Below, one piece after another: positions 15,397 to 23,568 of a DNA stretch of 27,979 bases. The DNA lies in the NCBI GenBank assembly GCA_020026215.1, contig JAHHQT010000017.1, forward strand, positions 1 through 27,979, in the 5' to 3' direction. Source of the DNA: Muribaculaceae bacterium. GTDB taxonomy: Bacteria; Bacteroidota; Bacteroidia; Bacteroidales; Muribaculaceae. The translations under genes were made by a program, and so were the position numbers. The notes under the pieces were generated by a model, which saw only the letters and a list, made by a program, of their open reading frames with translations, was not told the DNA's origin and did no database searches. Each line of letters opens with the position of its first letter. Positions within the stretch are counted from its first letter, which is position 1.

Positions 15397-16278
15397 TTAT
15401 TCAATATACCCGAACGAGCGCAATTTGTTTTCTCTGTTGCGCCAATCTTTTTCCACCTTGACAAATATTTCAAGGAACACTCTCTTTCCGAAGAATTTCT
15501 CAATGTCGCGACGAGCATCCATTCCGACATGTTTCAAGTGATTTCCACCCTTGCCAATGATGATTCCTTTTTGACTGTCACGTTCCACGTAGATAACAGC
15601 CATGATATGTATTGCGTTCTCTGTTTCGTCGTATTTCTCGACTAATACTTCAGTGGCATACGGCACTTCCTTGTCGTATTGGAGCAATATCTTCTCACGA
15701 ATAATTTCTGTTACGAAGAAACGCGCAGGCTTGTCAGTCAAGGCGTCTTTACCGAAGTATGGAGGTGAATCAGGCAACAACTCTTCAATGCGTTTACGCA
15801 AACTTTCCACATTGAAGTTTTCGTTTGCCGACATTGGGAAGATTTCAGCATTTGGCAGCATCGTATGCCACTTTTCCATGATTTTTTCCAAATCAGCATT
15901 ACCTTTCAAAAGGTCAATTTTGTTGATGACAAGAAGAACAGGCACTTTTTCTTTTGCCACCTTGTCCACGAAATCGCTGTGTTTGGAAGCGTCTTCCACC
16001 ACGTCGGTCACATAAAGCAAAATATCGGCATCACTCAAAGCACCCTCTGAGAAACTCAACATACTTTCTTGTAACTTGTATTTTGGTTTCAACACTCCGG
16101 GCGTATCTGAGAACACGATTTGGTAGTCGTCAGTGTTTACGATACCCAAAATTCTGTGTCGTGTAGTTTGCGCCTTCGATGTGATAATCGAAATGCGTTC
16201 ACCCACCAAGTTGTTCATCAAGGTGGACTTACCGACATTCGGATTACCGACTATATTCACAAATCCTGCTTTATGCAT
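15397..16278 (-). CDS. era: GTPase Era
   Basis: A 293-residue GTPase that binds the 3' end of 16S rRNA and helps mature the 30S subunit. G1 is GNPNVGKS (residues 11-18), G3 is DTPG (58-61), G4 is NKID (119-122). The C-terminal KH domain carries IIIGKGGNHLKHVG (239-252) and ends in the typical KVEKDWR...LRSFGYIE. The ATG at 16276-16278 was chosen; the frame stays open to a TTG at 16285-16287, but starting at MHKAGFVNIVG fits the family. It is followed by der, with which it is probably co-transcribed. A structured element lies between it and fabH. Confidence 0.97.
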   Translation of the reverse strand: MHKAGFVNIVGNPNVGKSTLMNNLVGERISIITSKAQTTRHRILGIVNTDDYQIVFSDTPGVLKPKYKLQESMLSFSEGALSDADILLYVTDVVEDASKHSDFVDKVAKEKVPVLLVINKIDLLKGNADLEKIMEKWHTMLPNAEIFPMSANENFNVESLRKRIEELLPDSPPYFGKDALTDKPARFFVTEIIREKILLQYDKEVPYATEVLVEKYDETENAIHIMAVIYVERDSQKGIIIGKGGNHLKHVGMDARRDIEKFFGKRVFLEIFVKVEKDWRNRENKLRSFGYIE

Positions 16279-16317
16279 AGTTGTCAACTTTTATTGATTC
16301 TATATTTTAAATAAAAA

Positions 16318-16396
16318 TGCGAGATACGGTACAAGAATTTCATCGTCTTTGACCCATAGGTCTGCGACATTAGATTTTCCTGCGCCGTGTCTCGCA
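16318..16396 (-). other. Nested hairpin element between fabH and era
   Basis: Outer arms at 16318-16329 and 16385-16396 pair over 12 bases with one G-T wobble (TGCGAGATACGG / CCGTGTCTCGCA). Inside, on the - strand, GACC-TATG-GGTC forms a small hairpin, itself enclosed by GTC/GAC. The 3' arm on the - strand is followed by TTTTTATTT. It could be an intrinsic terminator or attenuator with an extended loop, a processed small RNA, or a small palindromic insertion. Nothing in it looks coding. Confidence 0.55.
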
Positions 16397-16422
16397 CAGA
16401 TAGTTATATATATCTTTTATAA

Positions 16423-17409
16423 TCAGATATCCCAAACGAGATACATAGCTCCCCAAGTGAAGCCTGCACCGAATGCTGTCAATACGATTTTGTCACCCTT
16501 CTTCAATTTGTCCTTGTTTTCATCCATACACAAAGGAATTGAAGCTGCACTTGTATTACCACGATGTTGGATATTGACAAGTACTTTTTCTGGGTCGATG
16601 CCAAGGCGACCGCCTACGGCTTCGATGATACGTAGATTTGCTTGATGAGGAATGAACCAATCTACATCTTCAATCGTAATGTTGTTACGAGCCATCACGT
16701 CTTGTGATGAGGTCAACATATCTGTTACAGCGTGCTTATACACTGCGCGACCTTCTTGATATACAAAATGTTCTTGTGCGTCAACGGTTTCATGAGAAGC
16801 TGGGCGAACAGAACCACCGGCCTTCATCAACAAGTGAGGCAATCCTTCTCCGTTCACATGATATACACCATCAATAATACCAACATTCATGTCAGTACCT
16901 GGTTCAACCATGAAACAAGCGGCTGCATCACCGAACAAAGGACAAGTTGCACGGTCGTTGTAGTTAGTCATGCTTGACATCATTTCAGCTGAAATGACAA
17001 TAACTTTCTTATATAATCCACTTCTGACGTAAGCGTTTGCTGATTGCAAAGCTACTAGGAAACCTGCACATGCTGCTTGGATATCGTATCCATAGCAATT
17101 TACCAATCCGGCATCATGAATCATAACTGAAGCTGTTGACGGAAAACGGTAGTCTGGGTTTGATGTTGCACAAATCATCAAATCTACTTCTTCAGGTTTT
17201 GTTCCTGTATTTTCCAATAATTTCAAAACAGCTTTAGTTCCCATATAAGAAGAACCTTTACCTTCTTCCTTTAGGATACGGCGTTCTTTGATTCCTACAC
17301 GTGTAGTAATCCATTCATCATTTGTATCAACCATCTTTGACAACTCATCGTTTGTCAAAACATAGTCTGGGACATAAGAAGCTATTCCCGTTATTCTTGC
17401 ACTATACAT
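16423..17409 (-). CDS. fabH: 3-oxoacyl-[ACP] synthase III (KAS III)
   Basis: A 328-residue thiolase-fold enzyme that condenses acetyl-CoA (or a branched acyl-CoA) with malonyl-ACP to start fatty-acid synthesis. The catalytic triad is visible: Cys114 in AACAG, His255 in PHQAN and Asn285 in RGNTS. It also has DEWITTRVGI and the closing GAGFTWGAMYLVWDI. ATG at 17407-17409 was chosen, as MYSARITGIASYVP is the family start; a longer form begins at a TTG at 17431-17433 and is less likely. It lies 75 bases after rpmF, with a perfect palindrome in the gap that might be an operator or RNA hairpin. Confidence 0.97.
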   Translation of the reverse strand: MYSARITGIASYVPDYVLTNDELSKMVDTNDEWITTRVGIKERRILKEEGKGSSYMGTKAVLKLLENTGTKPEEVDLMICATSNPDYRFPSTASVMIHDAGLVNCYGYDIQAACAGFLVALQSANAYVRSGLYKKVIVISAEMMSSMTNYNDRATCPLFGDAAACFMVEPGTDMNVGIIDGVYHVNGEGLPHLLMKAGGSVRPASHETVDAQEHFVYQEGRAVYKHAVTDMLTSSQDVMARNNITIEDVDWFIPHQANLRIIEAVGGRLGIDPEKVLVNIQHRGNTSAASIPLCMDENKDKLKKGDKIVLTAFGAGFTWGAMYLVWDI

Positions 17410-17436
17410 TATTATAGATCTTCTGTTAAACAAATA

Positions 17437-17461
17437 TGTCCTAAATACTATATTTAGGACA
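17437..17461. promoter_or_regulatory. Perfect 11-bp inverted repeat between rpmF and fabH
   Basis: TGTCCTAAATA and its exact reverse complement TATTTAGGACA are separated by only 3 bases (CTA). It ends 28 bases before the fabH start codon. As DNA it could be an operator for a dimeric regulator of fatty-acid synthesis; as RNA it forms a stable hairpin that could terminate, attenuate or protect transcript ends. The sequence after it on the - strand (TATTTGTTTAAC) is only moderately T-rich. No known operator was recognised. Confidence 0.65.
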
Positions 17462-17484
17462 ATCTTTTACAGCCGTCAACCAGA

Positions 17485-17670
17485 TTAAAGAGCTGCTTCT
17501 TTTTCGATTGCAACTTTACCTCTGTATTGTCCGCATTCACCACAAACTGTGTGATATACGTACCAAGCACCACAATTTGGGCATACTGCCAATGTAGGAG
17601 TTACAGCTCTGTCGTGACTTCTTCTTTTAGCTGTTCTTGTCTTAGATTGTTTTCGTTTTGGATGTGCCAT
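17485..17670 (-). CDS. rpmF: 50S ribosomal protein L32
   Basis: A 61-residue ribosomal protein with the family start MAHPKRKQSKTRTAKRRSHD and a zinc ribbon of four cysteines, C30-x2-C33 and C43-x2-C46. This is the zinc-binding (C+) form. It lies 4 bases after the DUF177 gene, the common arrangement across bacteria. Confidence 0.97.
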   Translation of the reverse strand: MAHPKRKQSKTRTAKRRSHDRAVTPTLAVCPNCGAWYVYHTVCGECGQYRGKVAIEKEAAL

Positions 17671-17674
17671 TTTC

Positions 17675-18235
17675 TTATGTATTTTTATTGTTATCTAATA
17701 AATTCCTCAATGCTGACCATCGAGGATCGTTAACTTCTCTTTCCTCCTGTTTGTCATCGTCCTCAGTAGCAAATCCGTGTTCGCGCAATTTTGCACTCAT
17801 TTCTTCATTGCATTCTCCTTCGGGATGAACATGTTTCAATGGAATGGTCAATGCAATCGTATCATATATTACATGACTCAAGTCCACTTCGTTTTCCGAC
17901 TCCGGAATAATCAACAACTCATCATCTTCGTCGTTGTACTCTTCACCATGCTTGACAAGCAAGTCATAAGTCGTATCAACGTCATAGGGCATTTCGTCCA
18001 GACAGCGGTCGCAAACAATTTTTATAGTGCCATTAATTGCAAAATGCAATTCGTAGCTTTTTCCTTGTGTGCGTTTTGCCTTTAACACTACTTTCAAACT
18101 GCCGCCAAGAATCTCGGAGCTCTCCATTACTTTGAAAAACTCGTCATCAATTGGGTACTCAAACTGCTGTGTTTCAGCAGGAATACCTGTTAGTTTTAGT
18201 TTGAAAGATGCTGTCTTATTCAAAACACGTCCCAT
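17675..18235 (-). CDS. DUF177 (YceD-like) protein
   Basis: A 186-residue protein of the DUF177 family, recognised by the CxxC in IVCDRCLDEM (C75, C78), the acidic middle region, and the IYDTIALTIPLKHVHPEGEC block. Family members usually precede rpmF, as here, and have been linked to 23S rRNA or 50S maturation in some bacteria and plastids. It is the first gene of the DUF177-rpmF-fabH-era-der group. Confidence 0.92.
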   Translation of the reverse strand: MGRVLNKTASFKLKLTGIPAETQQFEYPIDDEFFKVMESSEILGGSLKVVLKAKRTQGKSYELHFAINGTIKIVCDRCLDEMPYDVDTTYDLLVKHGEEYNDEDDELLIIPESENEVDLSHVIYDTIALTIPLKHVHPEGECNEEMSAKLREHGFATEDDDKQEEREVNDPRWSALRNLLDNNKNT

Positions 18236-18245
18236 TAAAACAGCG

Positions 18246-18276
18246 CAAAGATATAAACAAATTATTGAATAATCAA
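18246..18276 (-). promoter_or_regulatory. Candidate promoter of the DUF177-rpmF-fabH group
   Basis: On the - strand TATCTTTG (18246-18253) matches TAnnTTTG, with TTG (18274-18276) 20 bases upstream. It leaves a very short leader, as the ATG is only 10 bases downstream of the -7 box. The rest of 18254-18337 is very A/T-rich and shows no strong terminator for the glycosyltransferase gene before it. Confidence 0.5.
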
Positions 18277-18337
18277 CCTTTTACGACTTTTTTGCACAAA
18301 AATTACCTTTTTAGGAATTGTATTTTTTTTGCAAAAA

Positions 18338-19552
18338 TTATTTTTCTATTAACTCAATATATTTTCTTACAACACTTTTTTCAGAGAATTTTTCTTCTGC
18401 CTGACGATGTAATTCTTCACGGCTTACGGACAAATTAAAGGCGTTGATGATGCATTCCGAAAGACTGTCGGTGGACGGATATTTCGCTAAAAATCCATTT
18501 TTTCCGTCATCAATGATGTCACTTTGTCCTCCATGATTGAAAGCGACGCATTTGCAACCGCTCGCCATGCCCTCCACCAAAGTTGCCCCGAAAGTTTCGA
18601 AATGAGAGGACGACAAAACCACATCACAGCTACGGTAAATGTCGTTCAATTGGTCGGTGGTCACAGGACCCATCCATTTGTAGTCCACCCTCAACTTCTG
18701 CAACTGGCTTTCATCCCTCAAATTACCGAACAATACCAAGCGGATACCACTTGCCATATCTGGATAATTGTCGGCAATCTGGTTCATGGCCTCTATCATC
18801 AGGTCAAAACCCTTCACAGGGTCGTCAAGTCGGGCAGCTCCCATTACAATTTGCTTTTTGCGCGGAGCTTTCTCCTGGGTATATTGATATTGTGAAATCG
18901 GCAGGGTGTTCGGAATCACTGTCACTGACTGGTCCGCCAACAAGGAACTTTCCCTGCATCGTTGTTTCAGCCAGTCACTGACCACCACAAATTTTATCGC
19001 ATAGTCCTGATAAAGTGATTTCTTGATTTTCCACGTTTTGGAAGCAAGGCTCTTTCGTCGGGAGACATTGATAAACTTGCAATACTCGCATTCGCCTTTA
19101 TAATGGTCACAACCGTACGCATGATGGCATACCCCGGTCAGACACCACATATCGTGCATCGTCCAAAGCACTTTTTTCCCAGTCTTGCAGAGTTGGCGAA
19201 TTTCATAGAGCGACATCATACCCTGGTTTATCCAGTTCAAGATAACCACATCGGCAGCCTTCACCCAAGGATGCGACAGGACATCAACTCCTCGGTCGGC
19301 AGTCGAAACCTTAAACAGATGTTTGCGTGAAAAACCATTGTGAATCCAAATGCGCAGGCGTTCACCATAGAAAGCCCATTTATATTGTTCGGGAGTTCCC
19401 GCAATATCTACATTTTCGTCATCGGTACGTTTGTCAACAACAAGCATTCGTGCATCTATGCCTTCCTTGCGCATAGCCGACATCAGACGGTGCGAAACCA
19501 CAGCCGCACCACCATTGGCATCTGAAGTGTTGATGATTAAAACTCTTTTCAT
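18338..19552 (-). CDS. Glycosyltransferase family 4 (GT-B)
   Basis: A 404-residue GT-B enzyme. The N-terminal half starts with KRVLIINTSDANGGAAVVSHRL, the acceptor-side glycine loop. The C-terminal half has VMGAARLDDPVKGFDLMIEA and the EX7E motif HFETFGATLVEG (E319 and E327), which binds the nucleotide sugar. A five-cysteine cluster at residues 137-158 (WCLTGVCHHAYGCDHYKG, then ECEYC) is shared with a subgroup of capsule/exopolysaccharide enzymes. ATG at 19550-19552 was chosen; an upstream GTG at 19556-19558 would overlap the flippase stop by one base. It is the second gene of a flippase-glycosyltransferase pair and should act on a surface polysaccharide repeat unit. Confidence 0.92.
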   Translation of the reverse strand: MKRVLIINTSDANGGAAVVSHRLMSAMRKEGIDARMLVVDKRTDDENVDIAGTPEQYKWAFYGERLRIWIHNGFSRKHLFKVSTADRGVDVLSHPWVKAADVVILNWINQGMMSLYEIRQLCKTGKKVLWTMHDMWCLTGVCHHAYGCDHYKGECEYCKFINVSRRKSLASKTWKIKKSLYQDYAIKFVVVSDWLKQRCRESSLLADQSVTVIPNTLPISQYQYTQEKAPRKKQIVMGAARLDDPVKGFDLMIEAMNQIADNYPDMASGIRLVLFGNLRDESQLQKLRVDYKWMGPVTTDQLNDIYRSCDVVLSSSHFETFGATLVEGMASGCKCVAFNHGGQSDIIDDGKNGFLAKYPSTDSLSECIINAFNLSVSREELHRQAEEKFSEKSVVRKYIELIEK

Positions 19553-19557
19553 GGCCA

Positions 19558-20979
19558 CTATCTTCTCCTCAACATCTTGACGAGGTTTTCTTGTTTAACA
19601 ATCAAAGCCACGAAAAGTATCAATAGAATGGTACGGAAAATCATTCTTAATGCCAGACTGTCGATAGTCACCATTTCTGAAATACCGAACAATGCCAATG
19701 CAACAAGAACATAAACCGAGATACCCTTTAAGTCATATTGGATAGGGTATTTCTTTTGACCAACGAAATAAGAAAGGAGCATCGCCACAGCATAACCGCA
19801 GAAACCCGCCCATGCGCAAGCCATATAACCATAGACAGGGACAAAAATCACATTGACGGCAATCAGCACAAAACATCCTGCAAACGAGAAATATGCGCCC
19901 CACTTGGTTTGGTCAATCAACTTGTACCAGAATGACAAATTAAAATAAACACCCATAAAGATTTCGGCAGCCATAACAATCGGCACAACTTTCAAGCCTG
20001 ACCAATAGTCGGGTGCCAAGATATATTTCAAAATATCCAAATAATATACTACCGCCAAGAATGCCAACAAGGTGAAGATGATGAAATATTTCATCGCCTT
20101 GGCATACATTTCCTTACTGTTTTTGTCCTTACTACTACCAAAAACAAACGGCTCATACGCATAGCGGAAGGCTTGAGTAAGCATCGCCATTATCATGGCA
20201 ATCTTGGAAGCCGCCCCATAGATACCCAATTGTTCCTTGCCGTCAGCGCCCTCATAGATATGACGGAAAATGATTTTATCCGCCACTTGGTTCAAGATGC
20301 CGGCAATACCCAAAATCAAAATCGGATAGGCATATTTCAGCATTCGCTTTGCCAACGCCTTGTCAAATCCTGCACGGAATTTCAACAACGGCAACATGAT
20401 GACCATGATAGTACCCGTGCTAATAAGGTTGAACAGAAAGGCATAGAATACATCCGTTCCGTCCATCACCACGTAGTAAATCAAGTTGAGTGTAATGTTC
20501 AAAATGATGAACAGCATTTTCAACCCGGCAAAATGGAAGGCTTTTTTCTTATATCGAAGATAGGCAAACGGAATACTCTGAAAAGCATCCATCGCAACCA
20601 CCAGCACCATCGAACCGATATACCACGGATGGTCGGCATAGCCCATTCCCGATGCTATGTTCGGCAACAGCATCATGCACGCGGCAACAAACAATAGCGA
20701 GGTTGCGCCTATCATTATCAAAACCGTAGAATAAACCTTTGCTGGATTTTCGTTTTCCTTGTTCACATATCGGAAGAACGTGGTTTCCATACCATAGGTC
20801 AAGAAGACCATCAGCAATGCCGTCCACGCATAAATTTCTGTCACCACTCCGTAACCGCCCGATGCTGCCGACATCGCAGATGCATAAATCGGGACTAACA
20901 AATAGTTCAGAAATCGTCCGACAATACTGCTCATGCCGTATATTGCCGTTTCTTTCAATAGTGATTTTAATCCTGCCAT
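19558..20979 (-). CDS. Polysaccharide flippase (MOP superfamily, Wzx-like)
   Basis: A 473-residue inner-membrane protein with about 12-14 hydrophobic segments. Family features are an N-terminal LLKETAIYGMSSIVGRFLNYLLVPIYA, loops with FFRYV and KIIFRHI, and a central LGIYGAASKIAMIMAMLTQAFRYAYEPFVFG. Such proteins move lipid-linked glycan units across the inner membrane. It is followed after a few bases by a GT4 gene. No polymerase (Wzy) or chain-length gene is nearby, so it may serve a locus elsewhere. A promoter was found in front of it. Confidence 0.92.
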   Translation of the reverse strand: MAGLKSLLKETAIYGMSSIVGRFLNYLLVPIYASAMSAASGGYGVVTEIYAWTALLMVFLTYGMETTFFRYVNKENENPAKVYSTVLIMIGATSLLFVAACMMLLPNIASGMGYADHPWYIGSMVLVVAMDAFQSIPFAYLRYKKKAFHFAGLKMLFIILNITLNLIYYVVMDGTDVFYAFLFNLISTGTIMVIMLPLLKFRAGFDKALAKRMLKYAYPILILGIAGILNQVADKIIFRHIYEGADGKEQLGIYGAASKIAMIMAMLTQAFRYAYEPFVFGSSKDKNSKEMYAKAMKYFIIFTLLAFLAVVYYLDILKYILAPDYWSGLKVVPIVMAAEIFMGVYFNLSFWYKLIDQTKWGAYFSFAGCFVLIAVNVIFVPVYGYMACAWAGFCGYAVAMLLSYFVGQKKYPIQYDLKGISVYVLVALALFGISEMVTIDSLALRMIFRTILLILFVALIVKQENLVKMLRRR

Positions 20980-21001
20980 ACTGAGTTTTATTCTTGTTAC
21001 G

Positions 21002-21031
21002 CAAATTTACAATTAATAATCTATTTAACAA
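21002..21031 (-). promoter_or_regulatory. Promoter of the flippase-glycosyltransferase pair
   Basis: TAAATTTG (21002-21009, - strand) matches TAnnTTTG, with TTG (21029-21031) 19 bases upstream. The start codon lies 22 bases downstream. Confidence 0.6.
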
Positions 21032-21040
21032 TTCTCGTTA

Positions 21041-21074
21041 TTGCATTTTTGATTTTCAGCCATTTCTATTTTTG
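21041..21074 (+). promoter_or_regulatory. Candidate promoter of the interrupted gene
   Basis: TATTTTTG (21067-21074) matches TAnnTTTG; TTG at 21041-21043 and TTTG at 21048-21051 are possible -33 boxes at less usual spacings. The ATG is 8 bases after the -7 box, so the leader would be very short. Confidence 0.4.
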
Positions 21075-21082
21075 CCTAAAAA

Positions 21083-23494
21083 ATGAATAAACTGAACTAT
21101 CCCCTATCAAATGCTACACCGCAGACCATTTCTAAATTGCGTTCACTGAATATCCGCCAAACACTGAACGGATTGCGTGTAGTGGGAAACCCGCAACTCA
21201 TCACCAACCTCTCTCCCAACGACCGTATTATCTGCATTGACCACCGCTACGACCGCACTTTTGTCTTCGTCTAGAATGAATACGATATTCTACTCTTGGG
21301 TTATATACAGGGCAATGATTTCTTCACCCTCCGTGAGCCAATTTTCCACTACGACAAGGATATTCCAAATGCAGTTTCCATTGGTGACTTTCTGGTTTTA
21401 TACGGAGAAGATTGCACATTCTATCTGCACTACCAGAACAACAGCTACAGTCTTTTGGGCACAGAGCCCGAATTCCCGATTTTGGCATTCTCTACCACCG
21501 AGCACCTCACTTTTGCAGAAGCCTTGCCTGCCTATAATTTCGTAGCAGACTATCCGCAATGGGCTGGGACTTTAGGGCTCGACGACCGCAAGAACCTCTT
21601 TGCATTAACCAACACCACCTACAAAAAGCTGAAACGTCAGGCAAAAAACTACTCTTCGTGTATCCAACCGATTGTTGTTCGTGTTGCCTTGCGACTTTTC
21701 GACGATACTTTGTTGTGGGACAACGCCTGCTACTATTGTGGCAAAGAACAATTCTGCCCTTCTTCCTTGGGAAAGGTGACGATGCTCGGTTCTTCCACCC
21801 GATACCGTCTTGAAGCCACCGATCTGACCATGAAGGTATGGAAACCTGCCGTTACCCTCATCAAACCGGGGATTAGAAACTGGCGCAATTTAATCAAGGC
21901 GGTGGAGATTTACGCTACCGAGGAGCAAGATATTATTTCCGACATGATAACATTCCGTTGCGAGACAAAGCAATTGGGCAAACCGGACTATGCCTTGCGC
22001 ATCTCCCCGATTTGTTCTGACAAGTACCGCGCCTATCGCGAGATGCCCTACACCGACCGTTTTCGCTTAATCGCATCCATTTCCGACATGGATGCTTTCT
22101 TAAACGGAGAAATCAAGGCAGACGGTATGAATCCCATTATCGACAATTCGGCAGGCGACCTTTCTCCGCAAACCTATGCTATCAATGTAGATAACCACGA
22201 AACTCGGGAAATAGACTTTACCACTATCAGAAAGACCTTCTGTCCCAATGTGGCAACCACGATAGCCGAACGCTGTTTTGCAGGCAACATTGCTTATCGT
22301 CTGCCACAACCGCCACCCTTTGAGTCCATGTGCGAACCGATGCACTTTGAAAGAGCAGAAGTGAAATGGACGGTCAGTGTGGAGTTGAAAACAGCATCGG
22401 GCAAAGCCATAGTCAGCTATTCCAACAGAGGTCAGGCATGGTCCAAGCAACTGGCTCGGCTCATGTCCTATCCCGACCGACGTGCCGTGAAAGTCACGAT
22501 ACTCGCCAATGTCAACGGAAGAAACCATGTCTTTGTTGCGCCCATGCACCCTGCTCCAAACGGAGATTTTGCCATAGCTCTTGCACCTATGGACAATGAA
22601 TTTCATTTAAAAGAAGCACAAACAGTCCCGAACACCGCACCACAAAACACGATTCAAACCATGCGCAACGACGTTTTGGCATCCAACAGTTCCAATCCCT
22701 TGATTTGGCAATCATGCAAAGTAGCAGGCAACCAAGGGGTATTGGCTTTGCTCCCCTCCTATGGCTACAAATCGGCATGGTTGCCGGGCAAACATTCTGT
22801 ATCGCTTTTTGCCACAGACGGCATCTATCTGCTTTCCTTCAATGCCAACGGGGAATGCACAGGCAACAGTTTGATTTCTTCGCGCGTAATAGCGGATTCC
22901 CGACTGGCGACCGTCACCGACGAGGGCGCAGCCTTTGCCGACACCAATGGAGAAATCTGCATACTAAAAGGCGCGACCATCCGCCCGACAGAATTTACAG
23001 CCTCCAACATCAGAGCCATGGCGTTCTCCTCGCGCTATAATGAACTATGGATACAGTCCTCCAACTTTTTCCTTATCCTCGAAAATTCGGGAACTTGCTA
23101 CCGCCGTATCATCCCAAGTATGAATATTGAGAACCTCAACGGCCGTTTCCTGCTCTGTGACGAACACTCGCTCTACAATCCCCAAAAGGAAACACCCTCC
23201 ATTCAGGAAATAGAGATGACAGGCATACCGATAGAAATTCCCTTTGGGAAAAGGGCACAATCCGTCATTTGGAACATCTTCTCCAACAAAATCAATCTGC
23301 GTTTGGCGGTATATGCCGAGAACGGACACTCCTGCCACGGCGAACTGGTGTCTGCCTTGAACATCAAAGGAGAACTGAATGCCCCCTTTTATCACAGATT
23401 CGTAGCACCGCCCACACGCACCTTGCGCCTGTCCGTCACAGGCCGTTTGCCCACAGGCACACACATCGGCAATGCCGTCATTTTTCTAAAATAA
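21083..23494 (+). pseudogene. Large unrecognised protein gene interrupted by an in-frame TAG at codon 64
   Basis: The frame from ATG at 21083 to the stop at 23492-23494 is 803 codons long with a single internal stop, TAG at 21272-21274. Coding character is the same on both sides (TFVFV before, NEYDILLLGYIQGNDFF after), so this looks like one gene with a nonsense change, for example GAG or CAG to TAG. TAG ends other genes here (the flippase and the channel), so general recoding is unlikely. There is no signal peptide or membrane segment; the sequence looks beta-rich, with repeated short strands in the C-terminal third. Its N-terminus (NGLRVVGNPQLITNLSPNDR) vaguely recalls structural proteins of Mu-like prophages of Bacteroidales; this is a weak memory-based guess, and no other phage gene is near. 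A product starting internally, such as at TTG 21296, is possible. Confidence 0.75.
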
Positions 23495-23501
23495 AGAAAT
23501 T

Positions 23502-23535
23502 GAGCGTCGGTAGGTTTTGACACCCATCGACGCTC
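23502..23535. terminator. Hairpin terminator between converging genes
   Basis: Arms GAGCGTCGGTAGG and CCCATCGACGCTC pair over 8 perfect bases plus further partial pairing. On the - strand the hairpin is followed by a T-rich stretch (AATTTCTTTATTTT), so it mainly suits the acyl-CoA synthetase gene, but it also lies just after the + strand gene. Confidence 0.75.
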
Positions 23536-23568
23536 ATTCCATCTATTGTAAAAAAATTTATTGAGTTT

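Noticed and set aside
17410..17433. Upstream TTG start for fabH (adding 8 residues)
   Set aside because: The ATG at 17407-17409 gives the normal KAS III N-terminus; the same reasoning rejects the TTG starts of era (16287) and susD (27544) and the GTG of the family 4 glycosyltransferase (19558).
20549..21031. 160-residue - strand open frame overlapping the start of the flippase
   Set aside because: Same strand but different frame from the flippase; composition is low-quality and it has no family resemblance.
21272..21274. TAG reassigned to an amino acid, as in some phages of Bacteroidota
   Set aside because: TAG serves as the normal stop of the flippase (19558-19560) and the channel gene (11648-11650) in this window, so genome-wide recoding is unlikely; a nonsense mutation or error is simpler.
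22100..22606. 168-residue - strand open frame inside the interrupted gene
   Set aside because: Antisense to a continuous 803-codon frame; no promoter or domain seen.
21083..23494. A prophage region around the interrupted gene
   Set aside because: Neighbours on both sides are ordinary chromosomal genes; no integrase, portal, terminase, lysis gene or attachment repeat was found.
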